The translations under genes and the position numbers were made by a program. This document shows positions 35,339-45,218 of a DNA stretch of 64,000 nt, one piece after another; the first letter of the stretch is position 1, and each line of letters begins with the position of its first letter. Location of the stretch: assembly GCF_005116445.1 (NCBI RefSeq), contig NZ_SWBQ01000005.1:310001-374000 (forward strand), in the 5' to 3' direction. The notes under the pieces are model-generated. The model was given only the letters and a program-made list of their open reading frames with translations. It did no database searches and was not told the DNA's origin. The DNA is from Pedobacter frigoris. GTDB taxonomy: Bacteria; Bacteroidota; Bacteroidia; Sphingobacteriales; Sphingobacteriaceae.

Positions 35339-36457
35339 ATGAATAAAGAAAGAGTAGATTACCTTCATCAACAATATATTCACAATCAGATGTCTTCATC
35401 TGAATTTGAGGAATGGAAATCTCTTGTAGGAAATCTATCCTCAGAGGAGGATATAAAAGTGGCGATGGATGATCATTGGACTTCATTTCAGGACGATCAT
35501 CTGCTTCGTATGCCTGTAGCTAAATCAGACGCAATATACAACAGGATGCTTGCCGGGAGAAAAATAAAGCGGATCTATTGGAAATGGATCGCTGCAGCGG
35601 CAGCGATTATAATGGTGGTCGGGTCAGTATCGTTGCTCAATTCTACAGATGACAGGATACACGTGGAAGCAGGTAAAAATACAGCGACCCTTACGTTGCC
35701 AAACGGAAAGGCGATTGCCTTAAGTGATGCGAAGTCGGGATTGGTGATAGATGCAGGTAAACTGACTTACGATGACGGCTCTTCTGTTTCAGATGCAGCG
35801 GTGGGATTGAATGAAGATAATGAGGCTGCGATGCTAAGTATCAGTACACCGAAAGGCGGCACCTATGAAATCGTGTTGAGGGACGGTACCCATGTTTGGC
35901 TGAATGCTGATAGTAAACTGGAGTTTCCAGCAAAGTTTTTAAGCTCCGGACGTGTGGTGAAATTAAGTGGAGAGGGTTATTTTGAAGTAGCGAAAAACAA
36001 ACAGGCTCCTTTCAGGGTGCTGACTAAGGTACAGGAAATAGAGGTATTAGGAACGCATTTTAATGTAGATGCCTATGATAATGAAAAATCGGTGAAGACG
36101 ACGCTGCTTGAGGGGCTGGTTAAGGTTTCTGCAAATGGAGTGGATAAATTATTAGATCCCGGATTTCAGTCGGTGAATACCGGCAACCGGATTTCTATTG
36201 CTAAAGTAGATGTAAATGCTGCAATAGCCTGGAAAAATAAGCAGTTCGTTTTCGAAAGTGAAAATATAAAATCAATCATGAGAAAAGTAGAGCGCTGGTA
36301 TAATGTGGAGGTGATATATACCGACGAGGTTTCGGAAGAGACTTTTAGTGGAGGTGTGTCTAGGTTCGACAATTTATCAGAGGTGTTAAAGTCTTTAGAA
36401 TCAACAGGAAATGTATCTTTTAAAGTAAAAGGAAGAATAGTCTACGTTTCCAGGTAA
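35339..36457 (+). CDS. FecR-family anti-sigma factor of uptake locus 2
   Basis: The product is 372 aa: a cytoplasmic part (1-80), one membrane helix (about 83-100), an extended periplasmic FecR domain (about 150-280, including FNVDAYDNEKSVKTTLLEG) and a DUF4974 domain at the C terminus (about 300-372, RWYNVEV and SGGVSRFDNLSEVL). It should sequester the locus 2 sigma until the SusC STN domain signals. It is close in sequence to the locus 3 FecR and less like that of locus 1. Confidence 0.95.
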   Translation: MNKERVDYLHQQYIHNQMSSSEFEEWKSLVGNLSSEEDIKVAMDDHWTSFQDDHLLRMPVAKSDAIYNRMLAGRKIKRIYWKWIAAAAAIIMVVGSVSLLNSTDDRIHVEAGKNTATLTLPNGKAIALSDAKSGLVIDAGKLTYDDGSSVSDAAVGLNEDNEAAMLSISTPKGGTYEIVLRDGTHVWLNADSKLEFPAKFLSSGRVVKLSGEGYFEVAKNKQAPFRVLTKVQEIEVLGTHFNVDAYDNEKSVKTTLLEGLVKVSANGVDKLLDPGFQSVNTGNRISIAKVDVNAAIAWKNKQFVFESENIKSIMRKVERWYNVEVIYTDEVSEETFSGGVSRFDNLSEVLKSLESTGNVSFKVKGRIVYVSR

Positions 36458-36487
36458 ATAATCAATTATTCAACTAAACCCATATCA

Positions 36488-36508
36488 ATGACCAAACCAC
36501 TACGATAG
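36488..36508 (+). CDS. Candidate 6-codon leader ORF upstream of susC (locus 2)
   Basis: ATG to TAG encodes MTKPLR in the 183-bp gap between fecR and susC. A similarly placed mini-ORF, MKEILRH, precedes susC of locus 3. Both end in Leu-Arg or Leu-Arg-His, are followed by (G)ACCA and an A run, and lie about 15 nt before the first hairpin. An ORF this short could be chance; the shared position is what supports it. Confidence 0.35.
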   Translation: MTKPLR

Positions 36509-36522
36509 ACCACAATCAAAAA

Positions 36523-36568
36523 AACCAGACTTCAAGAAAGCCTGGTTCAGAGTTGGCTCCGGCCAATT
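36523..36568 (+). promoter_or_regulatory. Two hairpins in the susC leader of locus 2
   Basis: AACCAG (36523-36528) pairs with CTGGTT (36542-36547). AGTTGGC (36551-36557) pairs with GCCAATT (36562-36568) around TCCG, with one G-T pair. No T run follows either hairpin, so folding in the leader RNA rather than plain termination is likely. Confidence 0.5.
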
Positions 36569-36640
36569 AGAATTAACCGTTAACCCGCAGAATGCCAATG
36601 CTTCGAAACCTGGGCAAACTGCATAGAACCAACTAAACAA

Positions 36641-39600
36641 ATGTATAAAAATTATACCAGGAAAAGGGGTGTACCTTCACCTCTGTACCACAAAATTTTG
36701 CTAATTATGCGCTTAACCACCGTAATATTGATAGCATCCATGCTTCAGGTTAGTGCTTCGGTACTGGCCCAGAAAATTAGCTTGTCTAGTTCTAATGCAC
36801 CGCTGAAGTCAGTCCTGACCGACATAACCAAACAAAGCGGTTATATATTTCTTTACAGCGACAACCTGATGAAACAGGCGATACCCGTAGACATCAAGGT
36901 TGACGAAAAGAACATTAAAGAAGTGCTGGAAAAAATATTTGACAACCAGCCTTTAAATTACGAAATCAATAAAAATACAATTACCCTTAGGGGAAAAGAA
37001 CATGATTCTTTTCTGGGGCGTGTTGGTGATTTTTTTGCAGACCATGTGGTAAGAGGTATGGTGACCGATGAGAGAGGTTTGCCACTTCCGGGGGTAACCG
37101 TAAAGATCAAAAATGACACCAGAGCTGTAGAGACTAAAGCTAACGGCGCCTTTGAAATTACGGTGCCTGATGAAAAGACTGTTTTGGTTTTTTCTTACGT
37201 AGGATATGCTACAAAAGAAATGGTAGCCAGGACTGGTATGATGGTGTCTATGGTATTGGAAACAAACAGACTGGAAGAGACTGTGGTGGTCGGTTATGGT
37301 ACGACGAAAAGAAAGGACCTCACGGGATCTGTTGCTTCGGTAAGTATCACTGAGGTAAAGGATGTGCCTTTTGCTACTTTCGATCAGGCGCTGAGCGGTA
37401 AAGCTGCCGGTGTGCAGGTAGTGCAGGCAGATGGTTCTCCGGGAGGGGTTGCCAAGATTCGGATCAGGGGTGGAACCTCTTTGATGGGGGGAAATGATCC
37501 ATTGTATATCATCGATGGCGTGCAGATACAAGTTCAGAACCGCTACCAGCAAGGAGCATCAGATATCGTGAGTCCGGTGGAAAGAGGCGGAAATGACGAC
37601 CCTAATTTTACGGTGGCAGGTTCTTTTGCACGTGGACTGAATAGTTTGGGTGGACTGAACATCAATGACATTGAAACTATAGATATCCTTAAAGATGCTT
37701 CTGCAACAGCTATTTACGGCTCAAGAGCGGCAAATGGGGTAGTGATCATCACGACCAAAAAAGGTAAGATGAATCAGAAGCCAGTCTTTGAGGCTAATTA
37801 TTATACAGGAGTAAGCTTAGCTGAGAACGAAAAGGTATTGAACAGAGATCAATACATCATGATTGTCAAAGAAGCTGCTAAAAACCTGAACGATGCACGT
37901 GCAGCGAAAGTTCCGGTACTTGCACCAAATGCACTTGCTACGCAGATCCTTACTGATCCGGGTTATTTTGGAACAGCAAACACGGACTGGCTTGACCTGG
38001 TGACCCGTACAGGGATCACTCAAAATGCAGACCTTTCGGTGAGAGGTGGTGGTTCAGGTTCGCGTTATTATACTTCACTCAGCTACAACAGTTCGCAAGG
38101 AACGGTATTGGGAACAGACTTCAGGCGTATCGCCGGAAAGGTAAGTCTGGACAATGACATCACCAGTAAATTGCGTTTCAATACCAATCTGGATTATGGT
38201 TTCAGTACCAATAACATCACCAACGGATTGTATACACAGGCTATATTTGCACCGCCTACGGTAGATCCATACAATGCGGATGGCAGTATTAAAATTATTG
38301 ACCCTGCATCTATCGGTGCCTATGCGTATGAAGGATTTCAAAACCCGCTTTTACTTACCAAAGGGATTAATAAGTCGAACACACTTTTCCTGATCGGTAG
38401 TCTGGCAGGTGAATATGACATCGTAAAAGACCTCACCTTTAGAAGTTCGGTTTCTGTAAACTACAATAATTACCGTCAGAACAACTATATCCCAAGTACT
38501 GTAGCGGTGGCTACACCTAATGGAACTGGAAGCTCTAACAACGGTACGGCTACACAGGCACAGGCTGAGCAGGTAAATACCTTTGTTCAGAATACGATAA
38601 CCTGGAATAAAGAATTCAATGAAAATCACCGTTTGAATGTGGTGGCTGGTACAGATTGGCAGATCACGAAAGGGAATGCTTTTTCTGCAAGCGGACAGGG
38701 CTTCCCCGACGATGAGTATTTAAATAACCTTTCTTCAGCAGCGGTAACTTTACCATCAACAGGAACATCAGATCAGAATTCATTGCTGAGTTTTTACATG
38801 AGAGCTAACTATAGCCTGATGGATAAATACATGTTCACATTTACAGGGAGGTCGGACGCTTCTTCAAAATTCCCGGTGACCAACCGTGTAGGTTATTTCC
38901 CTTCGGGCGGTGTGGCATGGAGGATTTCACAGGAGAATTTTTTAAAGAATGTGAAATGGATCAGTGAGATCAAACTGAGAGCGAGTGCCGGTTATACTGG
39001 TACTCAGAATATTGGCAACAACCTGTTCTATACCCTTTATTCACCGGTATCATATGCGGGGTTGAATGGACTTTCACCTTCACAGCTTGGTAATGAGCGG
39101 TTAAAATGGGAATCCACCTTACAAAAAGATGCGGGTATCGATTTTGCCTTTTTTAATTCCCGTCTTCGCGGAGGAGTGGGTTATTATGAAAAGACCACTA
39201 GTGGAGTGTTGTTCCCTACAACCGTTGCGGGAAGCTCCGGTTTTGGCCAGGTGACTTCAAATATTGCCAACATTCGTAACCGTGGTCTGGAAATAGAACT
39301 GAGTGGAGATTTTATACGGGGTAAAAATTTCCAATGGTCAGGGAGTTTTAATATATCCGGCAACCGTTCTAAAGTACTTGCGCTATCTAACCAGGTTGAC
39401 GATCCGGACAATCCGGGCATCTACCAGTTTGGAAATACTGTGCTGAAAGTAGGAGAACCAGTGGGGCTGCTATACGGAAGGGTGTTCGATAAAATTCTTA
39501 GCACACAGGCTGAGGTGGATGCATATAAAGTAGGAAATGTGCTCGCGGGTAGTTATCCATACCTCGGTATCGGTGACCCTAGTTATATATTAGATCCTAA

Positions 39601-40153
39601 TGCTTTTGGTCCCGGAATCAGGTATTTTGCGGATGATATCATTGGAAAAGCCGAGCCTAAATTTTACGGCGGTTATACCAACAGGATGAGCTATAAAGAT
39701 TTCAGTCTGACCACACTGGCAACCTTCTCTTATGGTGGAGATATTTACTATCTGGCAGATGTGCAGAACCAGGACATGGGAAAGAGAACAAACAAAGGTA
39801 TTAGAATTCTAGACCGCTGGACTCCTGAAAACACGGATGCCACAAGACCACGCTTAATTCAGGGTCAGGGCGCTTATGCTTACGCCGCAAGTAACAATGT
39901 GTATGATGCATCTTTCATCAAATTAAAATCGGTAACCTTTGCTTACCAGTTTCCAAAAAGCCTGACCAGCAAATGGAAACTGAATGGTATATCTGCGTAC
40001 GTTTCCGCGACCAACCTGTTCACCATCACCAATTATCCAGGTGTAGATCCTGAGACAAGTAATGATCCGTACAGTCTGATTGGCGGATATAGTGATTCAG
40101 GAGGTTATCCATATGTGAGACAGTTCAGCCTGGGAATCCGGGTAGGTTTATAG
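36641..40153 (+). CDS. SusC/RagA-type TonB-dependent outer-membrane receptor (locus 2)
   Basis: The product is 1170 aa. The signal ends near ASVLAQ (about 44). Then come an STN domain (about 45-113), a carboxypeptidase-regulatory-like domain (about 128-215), a plug preceded by the TonB-box-like ETVVVGYG and carrying ILKDASATAIYGSRA, and the beta-barrel. It should import its ligand with the downstream SusD and signal to FecR through STN. The leader is unusually long and structured. Downstream genes are thioredoxin-like proteins rather than glycosidases, so the ligand may be a peptide, glycopeptide or metal-loaded compound, which is inference only. Confidence 0.96.
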   Translation: MYKNYTRKRGVPSPLYHKILLIMRLTTVILIASMLQVSASVLAQKISLSSSNAPLKSVLTDITKQSGYIFLYSDNLMKQAIPVDIKVDEKNIKEVLEKIFDNQPLNYEINKNTITLRGKEHDSFLGRVGDFFADHVVRGMVTDERGLPLPGVTVKIKNDTRAVETKANGAFEITVPDEKTVLVFSYVGYATKEMVARTGMMVSMVLETNRLEETVVVGYGTTKRKDLTGSVASVSITEVKDVPFATFDQALSGKAAGVQVVQADGSPGGVAKIRIRGGTSLMGGNDPLYIIDGVQIQVQNRYQQGASDIVSPVERGGNDDPNFTVAGSFARGLNSLGGLNINDIETIDILKDASATAIYGSRAANGVVIITTKKGKMNQKPVFEANYYTGVSLAENEKVLNRDQYIMIVKEAAKNLNDARAAKVPVLAPNALATQILTDPGYFGTANTDWLDLVTRTGITQNADLSVRGGGSGSRYYTSLSYNSSQGTVLGTDFRRIAGKVSLDNDITSKLRFNTNLDYGFSTNNITNGLYTQAIFAPPTVDPYNADGSIKIIDPASIGAYAYEGFQNPLLLTKGINKSNTLFLIGSLAGEYDIVKDLTFRSSVSVNYNNYRQNNYIPSTVAVATPNGTGSSNNGTATQAQAEQVNTFVQNTITWNKEFNENHRLNVVAGTDWQITKGNAFSASGQGFPDDEYLNNLSSAAVTLPSTGTSDQNSLLSFYMRANYSLMDKYMFTFTGRSDASSKFPVTNRVGYFPSGGVAWRISQENFLKNVKWISEIKLRASAGYTGTQNIGNNLFYTLYSPVSYAGLNGLSPSQLGNERLKWESTLQKDAGIDFAFFNSRLRGGVGYYEKTTSGVLFPTTVAGSSGFGQVTSNIANIRNRGLEIELSGDFIRGKNFQWSGSFNISGNRSKVLALSNQVDDPDNPGIYQFGNTVLKVGEPVGLLYGRVFDKILSTQAEVDAYKVGNVLAGSYPYLGIGDPSYILDPNAFGPGIRYFADDIIGKAEPKFYGGYTNRMSYKDFSLTTLATFSYGGDIYYLADVQNQDMGKRTNKGIRILDRWTPENTDATRPRLIQGQGAYAYAASNNVYDASFIKLKSVTFAYQFPKSLTSKWKLNGISAYVSATNLFTITNYPGVDPETSNDPYSLIGGYSDSGGYPYVRQFSLGIRVGL

Positions 40154-40187
40154 TACAGGGGAATAAAATTTAATTAGAACAAAGGAC

Positions 40188-41630
40188 ATGAAAACATTAT
40201 ATAAATTTCTGACAATGGGTGTTGTGCTCATTGGGGCCTACGGCTGTAAAAAAGAATTGAATGCACCACCTAAAAATGCCAAAGTAGAAGGGAATACCAT
40301 TTTAGATCAGGCAACCTCTCAGATTGCTTTGAATGGTGCTTATTACAATTTTGCCAATGCCAATAACATCAGTACAGACTGGCAGCAGCATCAGATTCTT
40401 CCGGCAGAATTTGCAGGCTATTTAGGCTATGGTTTTGGTGCAAGTCCATCTGAGGAGAATATGACAGAAGGTAGCTCTGGTACATATTGGAACGAATCTT
40501 ACAAAGCCCTGAATAGCACCAACGGTGTGATCAAGGGTGTGAATGAGCTTGCGGACAATAAGTTTACAGGCAACAGGAAAAAAGAAGTGATTGCCGAAGC
40601 GAAATTCATTCGTGCTTACGCACATTTCAAACTGTTGAGTTACTATGCAGAATGGTACAAGATCGGCAGTACGCAGGGGGTTCTGTTGAGGGACGAGCTT
40701 TCAACGTTGACGAATATCATAAAAAAGCGTAGTACGGTTAAGGAAAGCTATGATTTCATCATTGCTGATATAAATGAAGCGATTGCTAATGGGCCATCAA
40801 GTAATCCAAACCACTATGCGACCAAGTGGGCGGCAATGGTGCTGAAAATGCGTGTATTGATGAGTAGGGCGGGAACCGGAGATTATGCTGAGGTAATTAC
40901 ACTTGCAGACAACATCATGCAGAATAGCCCGTATGTATTGGAAGCCAGTCAGCAAAGCCTGTTTCACACGATTGGTTTAGCCAGTAAGGAAGTGATTTTA
41001 GGGGTTAAGCCACAAGCGCTTCAGCCTACCGATCCCTATTCCAAAACCCGACAATACTTTCCAGGGGCTTCAGCTCTGTATGTAGCCAAAGGAGCTTTGA
41101 AGGATCTTTACGCCAATGATCCGCGAGGAAGCTGGGTTATTGGTACCGCAAATCCTAATGCACAGTATTCGCCTAATACCTTTTATTTCAACAAATACAA
41201 TGCACAGGGCGTTGCTCCCTCGGCATTGACTGAAACAGACTATGCGATGCGCCTTACGGAAGTCTACTTACTGAAAGCAGAAGCTATAGTAAGATCTGGA
41301 GGTAGCCTGGCCACAGCAAAAACATTGATTCATCAAATACAGGCAAAGGCAGGTATAACCGCAATTTCTAATAATTTTCACTATTTGGCTGTGGAGGCGG
41401 CAAACACTCCTGATGCAGTATTATTGGAGTTATATAAGGAAACTTCAAAAAGTATGGTGGGAGAGGATGGCAGCGAATGGATGGCGTTACTGCGTTTCCC
41501 GCTGTCTGTTGTGACGCAATTGAAACCGACCATTACGACTCAAACTCAGTATATTATTCCTGTTCCAAAAGGTGAATTTATCTACAATCCGCAGTTTGGT
41601 GAACAAAACACGGGATATAGCGCAAATTAA
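40188..41630 (+). CDS. RagB/SusD-family surface lipoprotein (locus 2)
   Basis: The product is 480 aa with a lipoprotein signal and Cys20 (IGAYGCKKE). The SusD pattern includes the N-terminal PPKNAKVEGN, EAKFIRAYAHFKLL and the C-terminal YIIPVPKGEFIYNP. It follows susC by 34 bp and forms the ligand-capturing lid of the importer. A 9-bp hairpin separates it from the TlpA-like genes, which may set different transcript levels. Confidence 0.95.
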   Translation: MKTLYKFLTMGVVLIGAYGCKKELNAPPKNAKVEGNTILDQATSQIALNGAYYNFANANNISTDWQQHQILPAEFAGYLGYGFGASPSEENMTEGSSGTYWNESYKALNSTNGVIKGVNELADNKFTGNRKKEVIAEAKFIRAYAHFKLLSYYAEWYKIGSTQGVLLRDELSTLTNIIKKRSTVKESYDFIIADINEAIANGPSSNPNHYATKWAAMVLKMRVLMSRAGTGDYAEVITLADNIMQNSPYVLEASQQSLFHTIGLASKEVILGVKPQALQPTDPYSKTRQYFPGASALYVAKGALKDLYANDPRGSWVIGTANPNAQYSPNTFYFNKYNAQGVAPSALTETDYAMRLTEVYLLKAEAIVRSGGSLATAKTLIHQIQAKAGITAISNNFHYLAVEAANTPDAVLLELYKETSKSMVGEDGSEWMALLRFPLSVVTQLKPTITTQTQYIIPVPKGEFIYNPQFGEQNTGYSAN

Positions 41631-41650
41631 ACGACTTATTATATGAAACC

Positions 41651-41691
41651 ATCAGATTTGTCAAACCACACAGTGGGGTGATAAATCTGAT
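41651..41691 (+). promoter_or_regulatory. Intergenic hairpin between susD and the TlpA genes
   Basis: ATCAGATTT (41651-41659) pairs perfectly with AAATCTGAT (41683-41691), and CCAC/GTGG lies within the loop. No T run follows. It lies in the 94-bp gap before the first TlpA-like gene and could act as an mRNA processing or stability element. Confidence 0.5.
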
Positions 41692-41724
41692 AGCTTCATC
41701 ACAAAAGAAAACAAATTTAAACAG

Positions 41725-42924
41725 ATGAAAAAGTACTTATTGACATTATCATTGCTGGCAGGTATGATTCCGGTACTGGCCCAGGATGGTTCCTTTACAT
41801 TGCAAGGCAAGATTAAAGGGCAAAGTAGCGGGATGTTAAAATTAACTTACCCGGATACAAAAGACGGATATAAGCAGGACAGCGCTGCCATTCAGAACGG
41901 ACAATTTGAATTCAAAGGTAAAGTGGCAGGCCCGGTGATGGCTTACATCATGGGAGCTGTAAAAAGCCAGGGCTTCGACGATCCGAATATGGCTACCTTT
42001 TTTATTGAGCCAGGGAAACTGAGTTTGGAGCTAACCAACGGAGATTTCAAAAACCTGAAATTAAAAGGTTCTAAAACCCAGGAAGAGTTAGTGGCCCTGA
42101 ATCTTCGTAAAAAAACACAGCTGGAGCAAATGCGTGTATTGTCGGCAGCCTATAACAAGGCCAATACGAACTACATAGACGCAAGAAAGGCCGGTAAACC
42201 TGAAGCAGAACTGGAAGCTCTAAAGGAGGCTGCAACGGCAGAAAAGGACAAGATGGATCCTGTGAGAGAGGAGATGGATAAAATTGATATGGAATACATC
42301 AGGACTCATCATGATTCAGATTATTCAGCCTATGCTTTAAGCTGGAAGGTTTCTTCGTTGCCACTTGCAGAATCTAAACTGCTTTACTCGAAACTATCAG
42401 ACCGTATCAAACAAAGCAGCTATGGTAAAAAAATTGCGGAGGAGATCAAGAGCCTGGAAGGCGGATCGCCAGGGGGTATAGCTTCGGTATTCAGCTCGAC
42501 AGATATTAACGGACAGCCGCTGAGTCTCGCTGATTTTAAGGGCAAGAAGTATGTGTTGCTTGATTTCTGGGCCAGCTGGTGTGTGCCATGTCGTAAGGGT
42601 AACCCTCATTTATTGTCCTTGTATAGCAAGTACAAAGATAAAGGTTTGGAAATAGTGGGGGTGTCTGATGATGACGGTAATCTTCCAGCCTGGAAGAAGG
42701 CTGTAGAGCAGGATAAGATCGGAGTGTGGAAGCATGTGCTGCGCGGTCTGAAACGCACGGCAACAGGTTATGATAAGTCGGCAGACATCAGTGAACCTTA
42801 CGCCATCCATACATTGCCAACTAAGATACTAATCGATAAGAACGGAATCATCGTTGGACGCTATGGTGGCGGTGGCGAAAATGATGAGGCTATGGATAAA
42901 AAACTGGCTGAGATCTTCAACTAA
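41725..42924 (+). CDS. DUF4369/TlpA-like thioredoxin-fold protein, CVPC type
   Basis: The product is 399 aa with a signal peptide (1-20, ending VLAQ), an N-terminal DUF4369 beta domain (about 22-120), a Lys/Glu-rich helical linker (about 125-240) and a C-terminal TlpA/ResA-like domain with WCVPC (Cys286/Cys289) and cis-Pro in TLPTKIL. It should be a periplasmic or surface thiol-disulfide reductase. It is the first of three tandem paralogues after SusD and the most divergent in the region after the active site, with an insert around GLKRTATGYDK. The target is unknown. Confidence 0.92.
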   Translation: MKKYLLTLSLLAGMIPVLAQDGSFTLQGKIKGQSSGMLKLTYPDTKDGYKQDSAAIQNGQFEFKGKVAGPVMAYIMGAVKSQGFDDPNMATFFIEPGKLSLELTNGDFKNLKLKGSKTQEELVALNLRKKTQLEQMRVLSAAYNKANTNYIDARKAGKPEAELEALKEAATAEKDKMDPVREEMDKIDMEYIRTHHDSDYSAYALSWKVSSLPLAESKLLYSKLSDRIKQSSYGKKIAEEIKSLEGGSPGGIASVFSSTDINGQPLSLADFKGKKYVLLDFWASWCVPCRKGNPHLLSLYSKYKDKGLEIVGVSDDDGNLPAWKKAVEQDKIGVWKHVLRGLKRTATGYDKSADISEPYAIHTLPTKILIDKNGIIVGRYGGGGENDEAMDKKLAEIFN

Positions 42925-42951
42925 CAACTTAAACAAAAACATAAAAAAACG

Positions 42952-44028
42952 ATGAAAGTAATTAAATCATTGGCAGCTGCAGGACTGCTGTGTATGGCGG
43001 GTGCCGCTTTTGGGCAGCAGGCTAAAGTGACTGGCGACATCAAGGGCCTTGGCGACGTAGACGTCAACATCCATTATTATGAAGGAGCTGAAACAAAAAC
43101 AGGTACGATAAAGACCACAGGAGGAAAGTTTAGCTGGACAGGCAATATGCCGGCTCCTCAGAAGGTGACACTGATGTTTCCAAACAGGGCAGCATGGGTA
43201 TACCTGGAGCCCGGAAATATTTCAATTAAAGGCACAGCAGACTCTCTGCATGCGCTGAAAGTTACCGGTTCTAAAACACAGACAGAAGCAGATGCATTTG
43301 AGGCCTCCCAAAAACATCTGGATGATCAGCTGATGCCGCTATACCAGAAATATGGAAAGTTAGGCAAAGAAGAACAATTGGCCCTGGAAGAAAAAATTAA
43401 TGGGATCAGGAAACAGATGCGCGAGATGGAGAATACATACATCGCTGCTCATCCTGAGAGTGCGGTGAGTCTGGCCATGGTAACTGATCGCGCCGGCATG
43501 GGTAGCTATCAGGACATCCAGACGATCTACGAGAAACTGGGGCCAAAAATGAAAGCAAGTGCTGAAGGGAAACGCTTGTCGGAGCGACTGACGGTTCTGA
43601 AACGCAGCTCGATTGGTGAGCAGATGCTGAACTTTACCCAAAATGATATGGAAGGTAAACCTGTAAGCTTTGCTTCTTTTAAAGGTAAATACGTGCTTGT
43701 AGATTTCTGGGCGAGCTGGTGTGGCCCCTGTCGTGCTGAAAACCCGAATGTGCTAAAAGCCTACAATACCTATAAAGACAAGAACTTTACCGTAGTGGGT
43801 ATTTCACTGGATGATAAAGGTGACAACTGGAAAAAGGCCGTTAAGGATGATGGTATGCCATGGACACAACTGTCGGATCTGAAGGGCTGGAAAAATGAGG
43901 TATCTACCTATTATGGCATCATGGGTATTCCAAGTACTTTACTGGTAGACCCGCAGGGGAAAATCATAGCCAAGGATTTGAGAGGAGAGATGCTGAATAA
44001 GAAACTGGAAGAGTTATTTAAAAACTAA
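42952..44028 (+). CDS. DUF4369/TlpA-like thioredoxin-fold protein, CGPC type
   Basis: The product is 358 aa with a signal peptide (1-21, ending AAFGQ), a short DUF4369-like domain, a helical linker and a TlpA-like domain with WCGPC (Cys257/Cys260) and cis-Pro in GIPSTLL. The C-terminal domain is close to those of the two locus 3 paralogues (shared SDLKGWKNEV and LRGE), which suggests duplication between loci. It lies 27 bp after the previous paralogue in one operon. Confidence 0.92.
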   Translation: MKVIKSLAAAGLLCMAGAAFGQQAKVTGDIKGLGDVDVNIHYYEGAETKTGTIKTTGGKFSWTGNMPAPQKVTLMFPNRAAWVYLEPGNISIKGTADSLHALKVTGSKTQTEADAFEASQKHLDDQLMPLYQKYGKLGKEEQLALEEKINGIRKQMREMENTYIAAHPESAVSLAMVTDRAGMGSYQDIQTIYEKLGPKMKASAEGKRLSERLTVLKRSSIGEQMLNFTQNDMEGKPVSFASFKGKYVLVDFWASWCGPCRAENPNVLKAYNTYKDKNFTVVGISLDDKGDNWKKAVKDDGMPWTQLSDLKGWKNEVSTYYGIMGIPSTLLVDPQGKIIAKDLRGEMLNKKLEELFKN

Positions 44029-44039
44029 AAATACACAGT

Positions 44040-45218
44040 ATGATGATGAACAAATTAAAGAACAGTTTGATGGCTGTAACCCTGGTTGCGGTAGCAGGCT
44101 GTGCACAAAATAAATCTTCGGATGGCTACGCCATTTCAGGTAAAATCAAGGGAGTAGATTCAGGCATGGTCAGATTGATGCACTATAATGAAGCTGACCG
44201 AACTTCTAAGGCTGTAGATAGTGCTTTGTTAAAAGACGGTGTTTTTGAACTGAAGGGGAAAATAGATAACCCGGAAGTGATGGGGCTGCAATTTTCGTCC
44301 GGCAACTGGGGGATGAGGTTGTTTGTAGAAAACAGCAAGATTACTGTTGATATTGATACTACAGGTGCTGAGCATTACGATTATACAGCTTATGGCATGG
44401 GAAAAGGTGCAAGCCTGAAGACATTTAAGATAAGCGGTTCCAAAGTGAATGATGAATATGAGCAATATGAAAACAATCCTGAGCAACTTAAATTTAAGGC
44501 AGCCTATGCAGCACTTGATAAGATGAAGGGTGCAGACCATGAGGCATTGCGTGCCAAGTCAGATTCCATCAGCAAACTATACAAAGCATGGCAGTTGAAA
44601 TATATTAATGATTTTGTGGCAAAAGACCCCGCTTCTGTAGCCGGAGTATATATGTTTAGCAATTATTATATGTTTGAATCCTCTATGCCTATTTCAAAGG
44701 TAGAGGCTATGCTGGCTAAGTTTCAATCAGGCGCTAAAGGGTCAGCTTATTATGATAACCTGAGTGAAAACATAGAGATGAGAAAGCGTGTCTTGCCAGG
44801 CAAATCTGCTCCTGATTTTACTTTATTAACACGCGATAGTACCTCATTCAGCCTTTCTTCAACAAAAGGTAAATATGTGATGGTCGACTTCTGGGCAAGC
44901 TGGTGCAAGCCATGCAGAGAGGCTATTCCACACTGGAAAGAAGTTTATCAGAAATATAAAGACAAAGGATTTGAAATTGTGAGCGTTTCTAATGACAGCA
45001 AGTGGAAGGATTGGTTTAAAGCCATGGACCAGGAACAAATGCCATGGATCCAGGTATGTGATGAATTTCCTTTAAAGAATATGCCGGCTAAGGTTTCTAC
45101 ATTGTACCAAACCCCGTCTCTTCCTTGTTATGTTTTGTTGGATAAGGAAGGTAAGATCTTAGTGCACACTATAGAAGAAAAGGACATAGACCGTAAGCTT
45201 GCAGAGGTATTTCGTTAA
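44040..45218 (+). CDS. DUF4369/TlpA-like lipoprotein, CKPC type with two extra cysteines
   Basis: The product is 392 aa. Unlike its neighbours it is a lipoprotein (VAVAGCAQN). It has a DUF4369 domain, a helical linker and a TlpA-like domain with WCKPC (Cys289/Cys292). Two further cysteines, Cys340 (QVCDEF) and Cys363 (LPCYVL, next to the cis-Pro), are absent from the other four paralogues of the window. They could form a second redox pair or bind metal. It lies 11 bp after the previous gene. Its stop shares TTAA with the convergent small gene. Confidence 0.92.
   Translation: MMMNKLKNSLMAVTLVAVAGCAQNKSSDGYAISGKIKGVDSGMVRLMHYNEADRTSKAVDSALLKDGVFELKGKIDNPEVMGLQFSSGNWGMRLFVENSKITVDIDTTGAEHYDYTAYGMGKGASLKTFKISGSKVNDEYEQYENNPEQLKFKAAYAALDKMKGADHEALRAKSDSISKLYKAWQLKYINDFVAKDPASVAGVYMFSNYYMFESSMPISKVEAMLAKFQSGAKGSAYYDNLSENIEMRKRVLPGKSAPDFTLLTRDSTSFSLSSTKGKYVMVDFWASWCKPCREAIPHWKEVYQKYKDKGFEIVSVSNDSKWKDWFKAMDQEQMPWIQVCDEFPLKNMPAKVSTLYQTPSLPCYVLLDKEGKILVHTIEEKDIDRKLAEVFR

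Noticed and set aside
36953..37552. 199-codon open frame antisense to susC of locus 2
   Set aside because: It lies wholly inside a conserved SusC plug region on the other strand, and its protein is rich in His, Ser and Arg without any motif; the same holds for other long antisense frames in the susC genes.
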